A stretch of DNA of 64,000 nt from Azadirachta indica. Its lineage: Eukaryota > Streptophyta > Magnoliopsida > Sapindales > Meliaceae. The translations under genes were made by a program, and so were the position numbers. The stretch spans positions 19,717,475 to 19,781,474 of the forward strand of contig CM040441.1 of the NCBI GenBank assembly GCA_022749755.1, in the 5' to 3' direction. Below are positions 24,922 to 36,615 of this stretch, piece after piece (position 1 is the stretch's first letter; every line of letters starts with the position of its first letter). The notes beneath the pieces were generated by a model, which was not told the DNA's origin, did not search any database, and was given only the letters and a program-made list of their open reading frames with translations.

Positions 24922-25741
24922 TACGGCTCTAAATCAGGTTATATCGTCTTTCAAATTTGTTTATTTGTTTCTTTAGTTTCTGAGTCTGTTTTGCTTCAAT
25001 TCCATTTATTTTCGTTTTTATGTCTATCATATCAAAAAAAAGAAGAAGAGGGTTTCCTTTCAATTCACAGCAAGTCAAGTTTGGGTTGTATCAATCTCCA
25101 ATTCGGTTGATTTAATCTTTGTCTATTCGTTTCTTTTCTGTCTGTGTCTATTTATTTTTGTTTGGTCACTCCTACGTGTTTGGAGGTAAAAATAAAAATA
25201 AAAAAAATAAAAAAAAAGGAGAGAAAAAGCAAAGCCTTTGGCTAAGAGAAGAAAAAAAAAAGGGGGCAGGTATTGAACGAAAATAAGGAAAATAAAAAGA
25301 AAAAATCATATTGCTTCAAGGAGTTTGACCAAATCAAGCCTACATTCCAAAACAAGCTTCCTAATCTTTCCATAATTTTTGGTTGACTTTCCTATTCCTG
25401 TACTAATTTTTTTTTCTTTTCTTTGTTCTTAATCTTTCCTTTATCATTTCTAAAAATCTATTTCCTAGTCCTTGTGCTTTTCCAGTTTGTTGCCTATCTA
25501 AATTAGTTTTATTTTACTTTTCATTGTATTTAGTAAGTTTGTATAAATTTTGATTTTTTGCAACTATTCTTAATAAGAGAATTAGAGTGGAAAAAGGCTT
25601 AGTGTGAGCTCATCTAGAGAAAAGCCATAAAATTAAGTGTGAAACACGAGCGAACTTGAGTGATAACATTACTTGAGTGAAACACGTGAGGGAGTAAAGT
25701 GAGAAAATTATTCTTTTGCTTTACTAACTTTGTCTTGAAGG
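24922..25741 (+). other. Untranslated leader of the young element
   Basis: 820 bases between the PBS and the gag ATG. It is T-rich at first, with a strongly A-rich stretch at about 25185-25310. No ORF of note. Confidence 0.7.
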
Positions 25742-28700
25742 ATGAGTGGACAAGCAAGAAATCCACAAAGTGAGATAGATCGATTCCAAGCTTTAACCGA
25801 GTTGTTGCAAGCCATGGATAGAAAATATGGAGAGTTGGTTGATAGAATGGAGAGGCTGGAGGTTTCAACCACAAGGGGGCAGCCACCTAATGCTCCTAAT
25901 CCAACCATGCAAACTAGGCGAGTTCCGAGAAGAGCTCAATTAGATGATGGCTTTAATGATAGTGAATCGCTTGATGACAATGGAGAGGAAGAAGAGGTGA
26001 GACCGAGGGTAAGAAACAATAACAATAGCAACAGTGGGGTCAAACTGAAAATTCCACCATTTTATGGAAGAATGGATCCTGAGGCATACTTAGATTGGGA
26101 AACGAAGATTGAATTAGTGTTTGATTGCAATGACTACACTGAATTCAAGAAGTTGAAGCTTGCCGTGGCTGTTTTTGAAGCATATGCTATTACTTGGTAG
26201 GATGATACTAAGCAAAAGCGAAGGAGAAATAGGGAAAGGCCCATTGAAGAGTGGAGAGATCTGAAATCCATCATGCGCAAGAGATTTGTACCAAGCTACT
26301 ACTATAGAGAATTGTATAATCGACTTCAAAATCTCACTCAAGGGTCTAAGAGTGTTGAGGAATACTACAAGGAGATGGAGGTAGCAATGATAAGAGCAAA
26401 TGTAGAGGAAGATAATGAGGCTACAATGGCAAGATTTCTCAATGGTTTGAACAAAGAGATTTCTAATGTGGTTGAATTGCAGCCATATATGGAGCTAGAA
26501 GACTTGCTTCACCTTGCATTGAAGGTTGAGAAGCAACTGAAAAAGAGAGGTCATACAAGTCAGTTTTCCTCCTATACTTCTGCATTCAAATCAAATTGGA
26601 GGAAAGAAGATAAGGCTTCGTCATCCAAGCCTAAAATCGAATCCAAAGAGTTTCCCAAACATCCAACTCAAGCAAAGACAAGGGTAAGTTTGATTCTACT
26701 ACTAACACCAGAAATATTAAATGTTTTAAATGTCAAGGTGTAGGACATTATAAGCGGGATTGCCCAAATCAAAGAACCATATTCATGCTTGAGGAAGAGT
26801 ACTATTCGGCCAGTGAAGAGGAGAATGAACAAGAGACGATGCCAACTCTTGAAGATGCAAGTGATGAAGAAGGGGATGAGCAATTTACTATGGCAGAAAG
26901 TGGTAAGGCTCTTGTATCAAGAAGAGTTTTGAATATACAAGTCCAACAGGAAGAATGTGATCAAAGAGAGAATCTCTTCCATACTAAGTGTCTTGTAAAG
27001 GATAGAGTTTGTGATGTGATAATTGATGGTGGCAGTGTAACTAATGTTGCTAGTACTACTCTCGTCGAAAAGTTAGGGTTACCTACTTTAAAACATCCAC
27101 ATCCTTACAAGTTGAAGTGGCTTAATGATTGTGGGGAAATTAGGGTGACAAAGCAAGTTCTTGTTGCCTTCAAAATAGGCAAGTATAAAGATGAGTTGTT
27201 GTTTGATGTAGTGCCCATGCATGCTGGCCATCTCTTGTTGGGACGCCCTTGGCAATTTGACAGAAGGGTGTTACATAATGGTTTTACAAATCATTATACT
27301 TTTGAGAAGGATGGGAAGAAAATTACTCTTGTACCACTTTCACCTAAAGAAGTTTATGAGGGTGAGCTTAGAAGAATGCAAAGTTAGAGAGAAAACAAGA
27401 GTGAGGAGAAAAGAGTGAGTGAAGTTGTAATAAAGGAGGGTAAGTTTTCAAAAGAAAAGAGTGGCAAAAAGAATGAGAAAGAAAAACAAGTGAGTTCGAA
27501 TGGAGAGGGGCAGAATTCAAATGAAGGAAAAAGAGTGGAGGAAAAAGAAACAATTGAGTGTAAAAAGAAACAAGTGAGCTTTTATGCAAAAAGGAGTGAT
27601 ATTAGGGTGGCTTGGTTTTCCAACAAAAGTATACTTGTACTTATGTACAAGGAACTTTACTTAAACATTAATGACCTTAATACTTCTTTGCCTACTGCAT
27701 TTGTTTCTCTTTTACAGGCTTATGAAGATGTTTTTCCCGAGGAGGTGCCCAATGAATTGCCGCCCATTAGGGGTATCGAGCATCAGATCGATTTTATTCC
27801 TGGAGCTTTAATTCCAAATAAATCAGCCTATAGGAGTAATCCCGAAGAGACAAAGGAGCTTCAAAGGTAAGTTGAGGAGTTGTTAACAAAAGGATATGTT
27901 AGAGAAAGTATGAGTCCATGTGCTGTTCCTGTTCTATTGGTACCTAAGAAAGATGGCTCTTGGCGTATGTGTGTTGATTGTCGTGCAATTAATAATATTA
28001 CGGTAAAGTATCGCCATCCTATTCCTAGGCTAGATGATATGCTTGATGAATTATATGGTTCTACTATCTTTAGCAAAATTGATTTGAAAAGTGGGTATCA
28101 TCAAATTCGCATGAGAGAGGGTGATGAGTGGAAAACTGCATTCAAAACAAAATATGGTCTGTATGAATGGTTAGTTATGCCTTTTGGTTTAACTAATACA
28201 CCTAGTACTTTCATGAGGCTTATGAATCATGTTTTGAAAGATTTAATTGGAAAATTTGTTGTTGTATACTTTGATGATATCCTTGTATATTCCGAAAATT
28301 CGAATGAACATGTAGAATATTTAAGGGCTGTACTTGATATTTTGAGGAAAGAAAAGTTATATGCTAACTTTAAAAAGTGTTCTTTTTGTTTAGATCGAAT
28401 TGTGTTTTTAGGTTTCGTGGTAAGTGTTCAAGGCGTTGAAGTTGATGAAGAGAAGGTAAGTGCTATTAAAAATTGGCCTACTCCTAAATCGGTAAGTGAG
28501 GTAAGAAGTTTTCATAGATTGGCTAGTTTTTATAGACAGTTTATAAAAGATTTTAGCACCATTGCGGCACCCCTTACAGAGATAATTAAAAAGAATTCTA
28601 CTTTTAAGTGGGACAAAGAACAAGAGCATGCATTTACTTTATTGAAAGATAAGCTTTGTAAGGCACTCATTCTTGCCTTGCCTAACTTTGCTAATACTTT

Positions 28701-30441
28701 TGAACTTGAATGTGATGCATCAGGATTGGGCATTGGGGCTGTTCTTATGCAGGAAAAGAGGCCAATTGCCTACTTTAGTGAAAAGCTCCATGGCACCTCA
28801 TTGAATTATCCTACTTACAACAAAGAGCTTTATGCTTTGGTTAGAGCTTTGGAAAATTGGCAGCATTACTTATGGCCTAAGGAATTTGTTATTCATACTG
28901 ACCATCAATCTTTGAAGTTCATTAAAAGTCAAGGTAAGTTGAACAAACGACATGCCAAATGAGTCGAATTTATTGAGACTTTTCCTTATGTGATTAAATA
29001 CAAGCAAGGTAAAGATAATGTTGTGACTGATGCACTTTCAAGGAGGTATACTTTACTTAATGCTTTAGATGCAAGAATGCTTGGATTTGAACATATTAAA
29101 ACTCTTTATGATGATGATATTGACTTTTCTAGCATTTTCAAAGCATGTGAGAAAGCTGCATATGGTAAGTACTATAGAATGGATGGGTTTTTGTTTAAAG
29201 AAAATAAATTGTGCATACCTATTTGTTCTCTGAGAGAATTGCTTGTAAAAGAGTCTCATGGGGGTGGTTTAATGGGACATTTTGGCATTACAAAAACTTT
29301 AGACACTTTAGATGAACACTTCTATTGGCCTAAAATGAAAAATGATGTGCAAAGAGTTTGTGATAGATGTGTTATGTGCAAACAAGCTAAATCTAAAGTT
29401 TTAAATCAAGGTTTGTATACTCCTTTACCTGTTTCTAGTGAACCTTGCACTAATATTTCCATGGATTTTGTTTTGGGTTTACCTAGATCGAAAAAGGGAA
29501 AAGATTCTATTTTTGTAGTGGTTGATAGGTTTTCCAAGATGTCACATTTTATACCTTGTAATAAAACTGATGATGCCACTAATATTGCAAATCTGTTCTT
29601 TAGGGAAGTAGAGCGTTTGCATGGCATTCCAAAAACTATAGTTAGTGATAGAGATGTGAAGTTTCTAAGTCATTTTTGAAAAGTTTTGTGGAGTAAATTG
29701 GGTACTAAATTATTATATTCTACTACTTGTCACCCACAAACTGATGGTCAAACAGAAGTTGTGAATAGGACTTTGGGAACTTTGTTGCGTGCTATTATCC
29801 AAAAGAATTTGAAGAATTGGGAAGAGTGCATTCCATTTGTTGAATTCGCATATAATAGAGTTGTGCATTCTACTACTGGTTTTTCACCATTTGAAATTGT
29901 TTATGGTTTTAACCCATTAACCCCTTTGGATTTAGTTCCTTTACCTTGTGATGAAAGAACTAGCTTAGATGGGAAAACAAAGGCAGAATTGGTGAGAAAA
30001 CTACATGCAGATGTGCGCAAGAACATTGAAAAGAAGAATCAACAAATTACAAGCCAAGTAAACAAAGGACGAAGGCGCGTTGTATTCGAGCCTGGTGATT
30101 GGGTTTGGGTACATATGCGAAAGGAAAGGTTTCCAACTCAAAGGAAGTCAAAGCTACATCCAAGAGGAGATGGTCCCTTTCAAGTTGTTGAGAAGATCAA
30201 TGATAATGCCTATAAATTGGATCTTCCTGGTGAGTATACTGTTAATGCAACTTTTAATGTGGCTGATCTTTCTCCTTTTGATGTAGATGGTGAAGATTCG
30301 TGGACGAATCATCTTGAGGAGCAAGGGAATGATGCAAATACGGATGCACACAAGAGCAATGATCCAATTCAGCTACCTAATGGTCCCGTTACAAGAGCAA
30401 GAATGAAGAAATTCAAAGATGCATTGAATGGGATGATTTAA
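25742..30441 (+). pseudogene. Gag-pol polyprotein of the young Ty3/gypsy element, disabled
   Basis: Gag starts at the ATG at 25742 (MSGQARNPQSEI). The CCHC zinc knuckle is at 26722-26763 ([14 protein letters not shown]). The protease active site VIIDGGSVTNVAS is at about 27015-27053, with DGGS in place of the common DSGS. Reverse transcriptase has [11 protein letters not shown] at about 28258-28290. RNase H has [16 protein letters not shown] at about 28700-28747. Integrase has its HHCC finger at about 29258-29375, MDFVLGLP at 29461 and HPQTDGQTEVVNR at about 29731, and ends with a GPF module near 30172. Breaks: TAG 26198, a one-base-loss type frameshift between about 26640 and 26700 (the knuckle is in another frame than gag), TAG 27385, TAA 27868, TGA 28960, TGA 29677 and TAA 30439. 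Apart from the frameshift the frame is continuous. The last 37 codons and the stop lie inside the 3' LTR. Confidence 0.95.
30316..30329 (+). promoter_or_regulatory. Polypurine tract of the young element
   Basis: GAGGAGCAAGGGAA, 13 of 14 bases purine, directly abuts the 3' LTR. It lies inside the pol reading frame. Confidence 0.8.
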
Positions 30442-31179
30442 GGTTTGTGGGATGATCTTACAACAATTCAAGAATGTAAGAAAGAGTCAAATATCAAGCT
30501 TGGACTTCAAGACGATAATCAGAGCTTGGTAACATTGACACAAGTACAAGAAGGCAAAACCTGAAGATTAAAGCTTCTACGGAATTCAACTTCTCAAATT
30601 TGTATAAGACCATATTCGAACGATGTCTCAAGGCTCAGCAAGCATGTTCAAGTTCTTTTAATTGCAGTTCGAATCAGATCGTCATCATGATGCAAGTTTC
30701 GGATTCCATGTGCCAGTTTGGGCTAAGTTGCTGTTCAAGCCCATCATCTATTTTAGTCTTATTTATAAACATATATTTATAATTTGTTATGTGTTTGGAC
30801 TGTTAATGGTAATTATTAAGCCCAAATTCAGTTTATTTTATTTAAAGTTAGAATAAGTTTAATTTTGTGGCCAAACACTCCAATTAGGGTTACTTATCTC
30901 CTGTACCCTTATATATTCAGCCACATGCTCCCATGGAGGCAGCAATTACTTTTCTTGAATGAAATTAAATTGAGAGTGTTTTCTCTTATTTTGATTCTTG
31001 CTTGAATCAAGGTTCTTACAATCAAAGCTAATTATTTTGAGGGTATTTATTCTAAGATTCTATTTCACAAGTTGAAATTGGGTTACAGACTTGGGTGAAT
31101 CTGATTTAGCTTTCCAAGAAGTTGCTTCCATGCGTAAAGATATTGGGTTTCAAGTTTAATATACTCGGGGTTCGTATCA
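30330..31179 (+). repeat. 3' LTR of the young Ty3/gypsy element
   Basis: 850 bp, TGATGC...TATCA. The first 112 bases overlap the end of the pol frame; the TAA at 30439-30441 is CAA in the 5' LTR. TATA-like motif at about 30909. Confidence 0.97.
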
Positions 31180-34010
31180 TGAGCCTTTCTAATCTTGCTT
31201 CGAACATCCTTGACAATTTTCTCTCTTTCCATGAGCTCTCTTTCATAACTTTTACCTTAATTGTCCCTAGTATATATGTTAAAAGTTTAAAAAAGGGGCG
31301 CCATATAATACCCCAAAGGGTGACTTTTTTGAGTTTATAACTAGTCAAACAACGAAGATACATTCAAAATTTTATTCACCACTTCACTTTGTTCGTTGGT
31401 TTGAGGGTGACAGCTAGAACTAAAGTTACAGCTTATTCCATTTAGTTTAAACAACTCTTGCCAAAATAAGCTTGTAAATATGGGATCTATATGGCAAAAT
31501 AATTGTTTATAGAATTCCATGCAATTTGAAAACATGATCAAAGAAGACTACCCATTTGTGGAGCAATATAAAGATGAGAAATTACAGTAAAGTGGGCATA
31601 TTTAGACAACCTATCAACTACGACAGAAACTGTTGATTTACCATTGGAAAGTGGTAGTCTGTCAAAGAAGTTCATGGCAATATTTTTCCATATTTTCTCT
31701 ATTACAAGATGAAGTTAAAAAAGACCAGCATGTGTAAGTTGCTCCACTATTTGATGTTGGCAAAAATTATAGGTTTCTATGAAATTTCAAATAGCTCGCC
31801 TCGCAATTTGTCCAATAAAAATTAAATCAAATTCGCTGCAATTTCTTAAGGAAGCCTCCATGTATCCTCCAATGAAATTGCCCAATTATGACAAGAATAA
31901 GAGAAAATCCTATAGTAAGATAAATTTCATCTTTAAAGAATAAAATGTCATCCTATAACCTCAATAGTCCCACAGCTTCTCCATTTTTGACTAATTATAC
32001 CAATTTCTTTAACTTTCGATTTGATTGGACTTCTTCTTTAATGGTTTTAATCCAATTGGGTAGTGGTTAAGAGATTACAAAGATTTTTTAACTTTATTGT
32101 CCTTGCATACCTTTTAGAGAGCGCATAAGCTATAACATTCTCTCTTCCACTCTTATATTTTGCCAACGTATCAAATCCTATAAGCATGTAAAACCACTTT
32201 TGTTGAGCTGTAGTTATGATTTTTTATTACCACAATTATTTTAAACTCTCGTAATTTATCTATATAATAAATTGTCTTCCTCATAAGTAAGGATGTCATT
32301 TTTAGACTGCTAAAACTAGAGCCAAGATCTCTTTCTCTTAGTTGGACTTCAACAAATACTTCCTTTGAAGCACATGACTGTAGAAAGTGATTGGCCTATC
32401 TTGTATACAATATCTAATTCCAAAACATCACATTTCATAGTGAACGATTTAGAAGAGTCCGATAATGCTAGAGTAGATGAACAAGTCATCGCTTCTTTAA
32501 GCTTGTTAAATGCCATGGAAGCTTGTTAAAAGAGTCTTTCTTTAACATTTTTGTATGTAAAAAAGCCATATTACCATAATTTTGAATGAATTTGTAGTAA
32601 TAACCAATTAAACCTATAAATCCTCGTAGAGCCTTCAGAGTTGGAGGTTTAGGTCAAGTAAGCATTGCTTCCATTTTCTTTGGATCAACAGCTATACCTG
32701 CACTAGTGATTACGTGGCCAAGGTCCCTTTGACCAAATTGGCATTTTTCTAGTTTCACATGCAAGTTATGCATTTGCAAAATAGAAAAGACAATATCTAA
32801 ATGCTTTATATGCTCACTCCAAGATTTGCAATAAATTAAAATATCATCAAAGAAAACTAAGACAAAATTTATCAATTAATCCATGAGTACCTTATTCATA
32901 AAGGCTTGAAAAGTAGATGGAGCATTGATAAGGCCAAATGGCATCTCTAAAAATTTATAGTGATCTTGATGAGTTCTAAAAGTTTTCTTCTTCACATCAT
33001 TGTGTTCATTCGGACTTATTGGTAACCTAAGTGAAGGTCCAACTTTGAAAATATTTATGCTTCATGCAACTTATCCATGATCGAAATTGCAAACTTTTCC
33101 TTAATGGTAATCTTGTTAAATCAACACGCATTCTTCATGAGCTATCATGCTTCTTCACTAAGATAATTAGGGATGGGTATGGGCTGTTACTTCAATGAGT
33201 GATACTAGATAATGAGGATACTTTGACCGAAACAAGTTGTTGGCCAGCTTGTAATGGAATATAATGGTCAAATGATCAACTTGGGGGTGAGCCATTTGGT
33301 TTAGCAAGGATAACTTCATATTTTTGCAGTTCTTATCAAATTTATGGATGTATGTATACTGGAATGGCTAGGAAGTGTCTTCTTTGTTGAAACTTTCTTA
33401 GCTAGTTGTTTAGACTCTCAGCGATTTACAAATTGATTCTCTGGACTTGTTAAGCCCTATAAGGTAATCTAATTAGTTTCTAATATAAACTTTGTAGATA
33501 AAAAATTGGAAAAATTTCACTCAATTATACCTACAGTGCTTAACCATTACATACTATACCCTTCATGCAACAACAAATAAAAATCCACAAAGGTTGGATA
33601 TCCTTGTAAATTGAGTTGTGTGTGAACATATTTACCTGAACTTGCTAATTTTTCTCCAGAAGTAACCATTGCATCTAAACGCCCACTCAAAACTGGCTAA
33701 AGCCCCACTTTTCTTGCTAGTTGCTCACTTACAAAATTGTGTGTATTGCCCAAGTCAATAAGTATAACTACATGCTCATATGCCAAGAACTCGCATGGTG
33801 TCAGGTGCACTTACCCAACAATTACATACAAGGATATTTTTGGTGACAGCTCTTCTTGAACTCCATCACCCTATGTTTCCACAATATCATTACTATCTAA
33901 AACGATAGTTTGTATTAAGAATAACTTCTTACAAACATGCCCAAACCTAAATTTGTCATTATAATTAAAAGATAGCCATTTTTGCCTTCTCTCATTTAGC
34001 TCCCAATAGT
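31180..34010 (-). pseudogene. Old minus-strand Ty3/gypsy: zinc knuckle to integrase, proximal part
   Basis: Decayed polyprotein read right to left. At about 33940-34005 is a gag knuckle-like stretch (FRFGHVCKK). At about 33690-33790 is a protease with VVILIDLGNTHNFVSEQLA (LG where SG is expected). At about 32650-32965 reverse transcriptase includes [30 protein letters not shown] and VKLEKCQFGQ. RNase H-like sequence follows to about 32300. Integrase has VVVDRLSKYAHF at about 31590-31625 and DPIFTSLFWQELF then a SCHPQTNEQSEVVN motif at 31345-31490. Stops and frameshifts are frequent. The integrase tail is displaced to 23850-24056 by the younger insertion. LTRs of this element were not found. 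Confidence 0.85.
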
Positions 34011-36615
34011 CATCTTTTTAATTGGGAGAGTATTGGTGGAGTTGCACGGTGATGGACCAACTCTAGAAATGGATGAACTAATGTTCTGCAGCAAAATATC
34101 TTTACCTTCATATAATCAAGCTAACCCAATTGATAATGCTAAGGTGCGTGGTTTGTTAGCTCTAACATTTGTTTAAATAGAGTCTCACAAATTGTTGAGA
34201 AAGAGCTAACTTTCTTTGTGAGATATAAATTTTTTTATAGATTATTAAAATCCTTTAGCTTCGTGATATTATAATTTTCTACAAACTATAAATATATATA
34301 TTTTAGGATTTGAAATCATGTGACATTTATAGAGTTTATATGTTACTGTCCAAGGATGAGTGTATTAAATGGGTGTGACAAGTTAATTATCCTTAATAAT
34401 TAACTGCACCTACAATCATTTATAATTTATAATATGGTTAACTTCTAAAACCAAGTATTTTTAAATGTTGATATTTGATGTTTATGTTGAGCTTCCATTT
34501 TTTATGGTGGGTGGTGCAACCGAACCTTCCTTGCTTCTTATTCAACAAAAAAGTGTTTGAAAATATCAATTCATTTAAAAAAACGATATTTAATTACTTA
34601 AAATAAATAAATTCAGCAAATTAATTATTAAGTCGAAAAAAAAAAATAACCCTTATTATTTATTTATTTATTTTATTTGATTTATAATATAATTCAATTT
34701 CATTCATTTAAATATTTTAGAAGTGTTTGTTTTTAACTTAATAGTAAAAACTTAACAATTATGTCCGAATAAAATTAATTAAAATTTTTTTATTTAGATA
34801 TTGAAGTCTGAAATTTAAATGAATTTATATAATTATAATTAATGTAAACTTATTTTTATAAAATTTATTTCTATTTTAGTATATAAAGTTTATTTAATTA
34901 ATTATAGAATTTATTTAATTATTCATGGGGAGATGGCATTTCAAAATACTAAAAAACTTATTGTACGAGAAAAGGGGACCGCCGGGGAAGAAAGTTAGAA
35001 TTAATCTTTTCAGCCTTGAGGGGGCTAAAATGCAATAATTTTAAAGCTTTTACAAAGTAAAGTAATAAAAATATAATTTAAAAGATTGATTTAATAATTT
35101 TTGCACGTCATTTTCAAATTTTTAGGGGCAACTGATATATTATATTACAGTTTCCAAATCAATAAAAGAAATTGAAAAGATAATTGTAATAATAATTAAA
35201 AAAGTTAAAAATTCACCAAAATTAAAGGATAATCATCTCCAGTAAGAGGGCACCTTTAGCAAAGCATAAACGAATAATTCTTCTTTTTCTCTATTTATTT
35301 TTATTTATTTTTTTTTTTTTTTTTTTTGTGCGTATTGTAGAATCACCAGTGATAATCCAACACAGCATCCAGCACATTTAAGTTACGACATCAACATTAT
35401 TACTAAGAAGCGTGCTTTTTCAGCGTAGTAACATTTTGGTCCCTGCACTTTGTTGAAATAACAATCAGGATATAATTTTGTAATTTTAATATATCAGTCC
35501 TTGAAAAAATTCTGAGTGCTAACACGAATTAGAGTGTTTTATTTATATTGCGTCAAACAAAAGTATATAATTATATCAAGTGTTGAAAATCGCAATCTCT
35601 TACAATTATTACACAGTTTATAATTGTATAATCCTATATATATAAATATATATGTATGTCTAATACTACCCATACAAATACTAACAAATTCTCTTCTAAA
35701 TAGAATTAAACACATTTTAAATGTGAAAAATATAAAATAAATATATTAGATTATAAGTTAATTAACATAACATTATTATTTAAATAATTAGTCATGTTAT
35801 ATACAAGTTTGAGTTTAAATATATATAAAAAATTTAAAATTTAAATCCCACACAATTATTAATTGTAGATTCATATCACTTTCTTATTAACAGTGACAGC
35901 TTAACTTAAACCTACTAATTTTGTATTAAATTCATGTCTAATTGATGGGTCGGGTGAAAAAATTACGCCACCTACTGATTTTTGTTGTTGATAACTCCCT
36001 ATTATAGACAAAATTGTCATAATCATGTGAACCACATCATAATTCATTACTTTCATAAAATTTAGAGACTAAAATATTATTATCTCTTTCAGTTTAATTT
36101 TATCCGAATACAATTACCAAATTTTCATGGTTATTTTTTCAGTTATCAAATTTTTTATAATTAAGTTAAAACAGACACAACCATAAAACATTTGAATGGT
36201 TGAAACTTAGTTATATTCAAACTTCAGACCGAAAAAATAAATCAACAGTAAATGTCAACTAATGTTAAATTTCCTGATACAACTATTGCAGCATACATAA
36301 TCACAAAGGGATCCGTTGTTCTTTTCACCCAATTCACAGTGAAAAATGAAGTCAATATTAGCAGGGAATCAATATGAAAAACAATGGCTTTTGAGTAATA
36401 TCAAGCACATAACTCAAGAAGAGAGAAATGTGTCAGTTGTTTATAGCGCGCGAACTTACTTTACATGTTGATCATATTTAAGATCAATTTGAGAGAACGA
36501 GGGGGCCGTATCTTCTGCACAAGACGCCGTCAGTATCATCAATCAAGTGATCGATTCACTGAAGCCAAAAAGGTGAAAGCTTGCTTGCTTTACTCCTACA
36601 TTTGAGTTACTTCGT
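34011..36615. other. Intergenic DNA downstream of the METTL13-like gene
   Basis: No gene is supported. It is AT-rich, with a T run at about 35308-35327 and a short GC-rich island at about 34925-35035 that looks like the edge of an eroded transposon. The final part (about 36300-36615) should include the 3' UTR of the METTL13-like gene; no unambiguous poly(A) signal was placed. Confidence 0.45.

Larger units (their letters stand above)
24052..31184 (+). mobile_element. Young Ty3/gypsy LTR retrotransposon, structurally complete
   Basis: The element proper is 24057-31179 (7123 bp), flanked by a perfect 5-bp duplication TGAGC (24052-24056 and 31180-31184). It has two 850-bp LTRs, a PBS against initiator-Met tRNA, one long gag-pol frame and a purine-rich PPT. 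Domain order is gag, zinc knuckle, protease, reverse transcriptase, RNase H, integrase. Sequence style and the extension of pol into the 3' LTR suggest the CRM clade or a close relative; no canonical chromodomain was recognised. It is dead by six stops and one frameshift, and it is inserted in the integrase region of an older element of opposite strand. Confidence 0.95.
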
